5,854 bases of DNA from Acidobacteriaceae bacterium (lineage in GTDB: Bacteria > Acidobacteriota > Terriglobia > Terriglobales > Acidobacteriaceae). Position numbers and translations under genes: made by a program. Each line of letters begins with the position of its first letter. Positions within the stretch are counted from its first letter, which is position 1. Shown here piece by piece: positions 4,991 through 5,854 of this stretch. The notes beneath the pieces are model-generated. The model was not told the DNA's origin. It worked only from the letters and a program-made list of their open reading frames with translations, and did not search any database. The stretch covers positions 1-5,854 of the forward strand of contig PKXI01000010.1 of NCBI GenBank assembly GCA_003133425.1. The letters run 5' to 3'.

Positions 4991-5139
4991 TCTTTGCCCT
5001 TTTCTTCCTTCTCCTCATCCTCAGGCGGTTCAGGGAGAGTGGACACGGGAACGTGTGTCCCTATGGTATCCAGGAAAGCATCCACGGGAACGTCATCATC
5101 AACAATTTCTTTGGGTTCAGTGTGGGTTTCGGCGCTCAT
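4987..5139 (-). CDS. Tiny acidic protein, unknown (first gene of antisense pair)
   Basis: A 50-residue frame begins MSAETHTEPKEIVDDDVPVD and ends in a highly charged tail, PPEDEEKEEKGKE. It is preceded by an ideal ribosome binding site, AAGGAGG, five bases before the ATG. The net charge is strongly negative, and the protein is likely disordered apart from a short hydrophobic middle (AFLDTIGTHVPVSTL). The dipeptide-repeat-like VPV occurs twice and is encoded by an 11-base direct repeat (CACGGGAACGT on the plus strand at 5044-5054 and 5083-5093). It matches no family I know. Small acidic phage proteins sometimes mimic DNA or inhibit host enzymes; that is speculation here. It is divergent from the truncated phage gene at 5219, leaving a 79-base gap for control signals. 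Confidence 0.65.
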   Translation of the reverse strand: MSAETHTEPKEIVDDDVPVDAFLDTIGTHVPVSTLPEPPEDEEKEEKGKE

Positions 5140-5144
5140 AGACT

Positions 5145-5151
5145 CCTCCTT
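5145..5151 (-). promoter_or_regulatory. Strong Shine-Dalgarno site of the antisense pair
   Basis: On the minus strand the bases read AAGGAGG, a full match to the anti-16S tail, five bases before the ATG at 5139-5137. It decides the start of the 50-residue gene. It contrasts with the plus-strand phage genes, none of which has such a site. Confidence 0.85.
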
Positions 5152-5218
5152 GGACGTATTAGACGCCGAAAAGCAATTCTCACACTGATCAAAACAGACC
5201 TCTAATTAAATCTATTCC

Positions 5219-5332
5219 ATGGCACTTAAAAATTACACCTCCAAAAGTAAAAACACCTTCGATGTTATTCAGAAGTGCCTCGCGTCTCATGGCGCACAGA
5301 AGCTGATGTTCGGAGCGTGTCAACGAGTTTGA
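5219..5332 (+). pseudogene. 5' end of a phage gene truncated by an insertion sequence
   Basis: The ATG at 5219 opens a frame MALKNYTSKSKNTFDVIQ that reads well as a phage-type protein for about 31 residues (to KLMF, base 5311). It then runs into the insertion-sequence end and stops after six more codons (GACQRV) at 5330-5332. The beginning MALKNYTS...F.VIQKCLASHGAQKLM resembles the start of small phage proteins of unknown function (a memory-based likeness). Its G-poor leader CTAATTAAATCTATTCC lacks a Shine-Dalgarno and matches the style of the seven operon genes, so it belongs to the same phage module. The bulk of the gene should lie beyond the IS element, outside this window. Confidence 0.6.
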
Positions 5333-5336
5333 GACA
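5318..5336. repeat. Probable terminal inverted repeat of the IS element
   Basis: TGTCAACGAGTTTGAGACA begins with TG, lies 14 bases beyond the transposase stop codon, and marks the point where the phage frame degenerates. Its outer bases, TGTC and GACA, are themselves inverted. The matching copy at the far end is not in the window. Confidence 0.45.
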
Positions 5337-5350
5337 TGTGGCGTGAGAGT

Positions 5351-5854
5351 TTAGTGTCGAGTTTCCTCTGTCGCCGGTGTCGGGATAGGCGGGTTGATCC
5401 AGACCGCAGTGGGCTGGGGCGGGTGCTTTGGGCGGATGCGGACGAAGCGTTCCGGGTTACGAGCATAGGCCAGGTCGAGCACGTTTTGTCGCTGCTCGAT
5501 GACCTGTGATGCCATGCCGTAATGCAGCATATCCGGCGTCAGCAGCGCGATTCCGCTGTGATGGTGGTCGTGGTTGTACCAGGGGAAGAAGCGCTGACAA
5601 AAGGCACGTGCATCCTCGATGGAGCCGAATCGGTCGGGGAACTTGGGCCGATATTTGAGGGTCTTGAACTGGCTCTCCGAGTACGGGTTGTCGTCTGAGA
5701 CGTGTGGTCGACTGTGGGTTTTGGTTACGCCCAGATCGGCCAGCATCAGCGCCACTGGCTTTGAGGTCATCGAGGTTCCGCGATCGGCGTGGATGGTCAG
5801 AGTGCCTGCCGCGATGCCTTGCTTCTGGCAACTTGCCGCGATCAGCCGTTTGGC
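5351..5854 (-). CDS. IS3-type transposase (integrase core, DD(35)E), N-terminally cut by window edge
   Basis: The visible 167 residues are the C-terminal part of a DDE transposase that cuts and joins the ends of the insertion sequence. The second catalytic aspartate is in HADRGTSM and the glutamate in DDNPYSESQFKTLK, with exactly 35 residues between them, the DD(35)E spacing of the integrase-core (rve) family. After it come RAFCQRFFPWYNHDHHHSG, the tryptophan-containing YN..HHSG block of IS3-like enzymes, and a C-terminus rich in proline with AVWINPP. The first aspartate and the DNA-binding domain lie beyond the right edge, so the gene is partial. It is read towards the truncated phage gene. 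No inactivating change is seen in the visible part. Confidence 0.9.
   Translation of the reverse strand, partial: AKRLIAASCQKQGIAAGTLTIHADRGTSMTSKPVALMLADLGVTKTHSRPHVSDDNPYSESQFKTLKYRPKFPDRFGSIEDARAFCQRFFPWYNHDHHHSGIALLTPDMLHYGMASQVIEQRQNVLDLAYARNPERFVRIRPKHPPQPTAVWINPPIPTPATEETRH

Larger units (their letters stand above)
5318..5854 (-). mobile_element. Insertion sequence (IS3-type DD(35)E), partial at the right edge
   Basis: The transposase gene occupies the minus strand from the window edge to 5351. The element end probably lies at or just left of TGTCAACGAGTTTGAGACA (5318-5336), where the coding sense of the phage gene breaks off. The other end and the target duplication are outside the window, so the exact boundary (between 5312 and 5318) is uncertain by a few bases. 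Confidence 0.7.

Noticed and set aside
4793..5205. Plus-strand serine-rich frames of 69-131 codons
   Set aside because: They are shadows of the two minus-strand acidic genes: serine- and phenylalanine-rich text is what the complement of Asp/Glu/Lys-rich coding gives, and none has a ribosome site.

Overview
The window looks like an accessory, patchwork region of a bacterial chromosome or prophage, with mixed base composition. No rRNA, tRNA or other taxonomic marker is visible, so I cannot name the host. The nitroreductase and glycosylase remnant fit many Gram-negative-like lineages, and the IS transposase type is widespread.

Layout. (1) Positions 1-2411 form a sparsely coding, eroded flank. 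It holds a truncated DNA-glycosylase-like gene on the minus strand, a long stretch without a convincing gene that carries a chain of hairpins ending in a textbook intrinsic terminator, and one intact gene for a small FMN nitroreductase. After a further gap comes a small membrane-protein gene that appears to be split by a -1 frameshift. (2) Positions 2505-4727 form a compact plus-strand operon of seven small genes with gaps of 4, 1, -4, -4, 13 and 2 bases. This is phage or prophage early-region architecture. Recognisable products are a phage protein with an alanine-rich tail, a macro-like A1S_2505-type phage protein, and a 145-residue protein that may bind single-stranded DNA. Two others carry likely zinc-binding cysteines. 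None of the seven starts has a clear Shine-Dalgarno sequence. (3) Positions 4817-5139 carry two tiny, translationally coupled acidic genes on the minus strand. They are preceded by a perfect AAGGAGG and are convergent with the operon. (4) A further plus-strand gene of the same style starts at 5219. It is cut after about 31 codons by an insertion sequence whose DD(35)E transposase gene fills the rest of the window and runs off the right edge.

Reading. A phage or prophage module has been joined to a degraded host-like region and later hit by an IS element. The phage genes probably work together early in infection (DNA-binding, nucleotide or ADP-ribose handling, host takeover), but only their packing and family resemblance support this. 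The least explained parts are the two antisense acidic mini-genes, the structured leader before the operon, and the orphan hairpin chain with its terminator at about 699-871.
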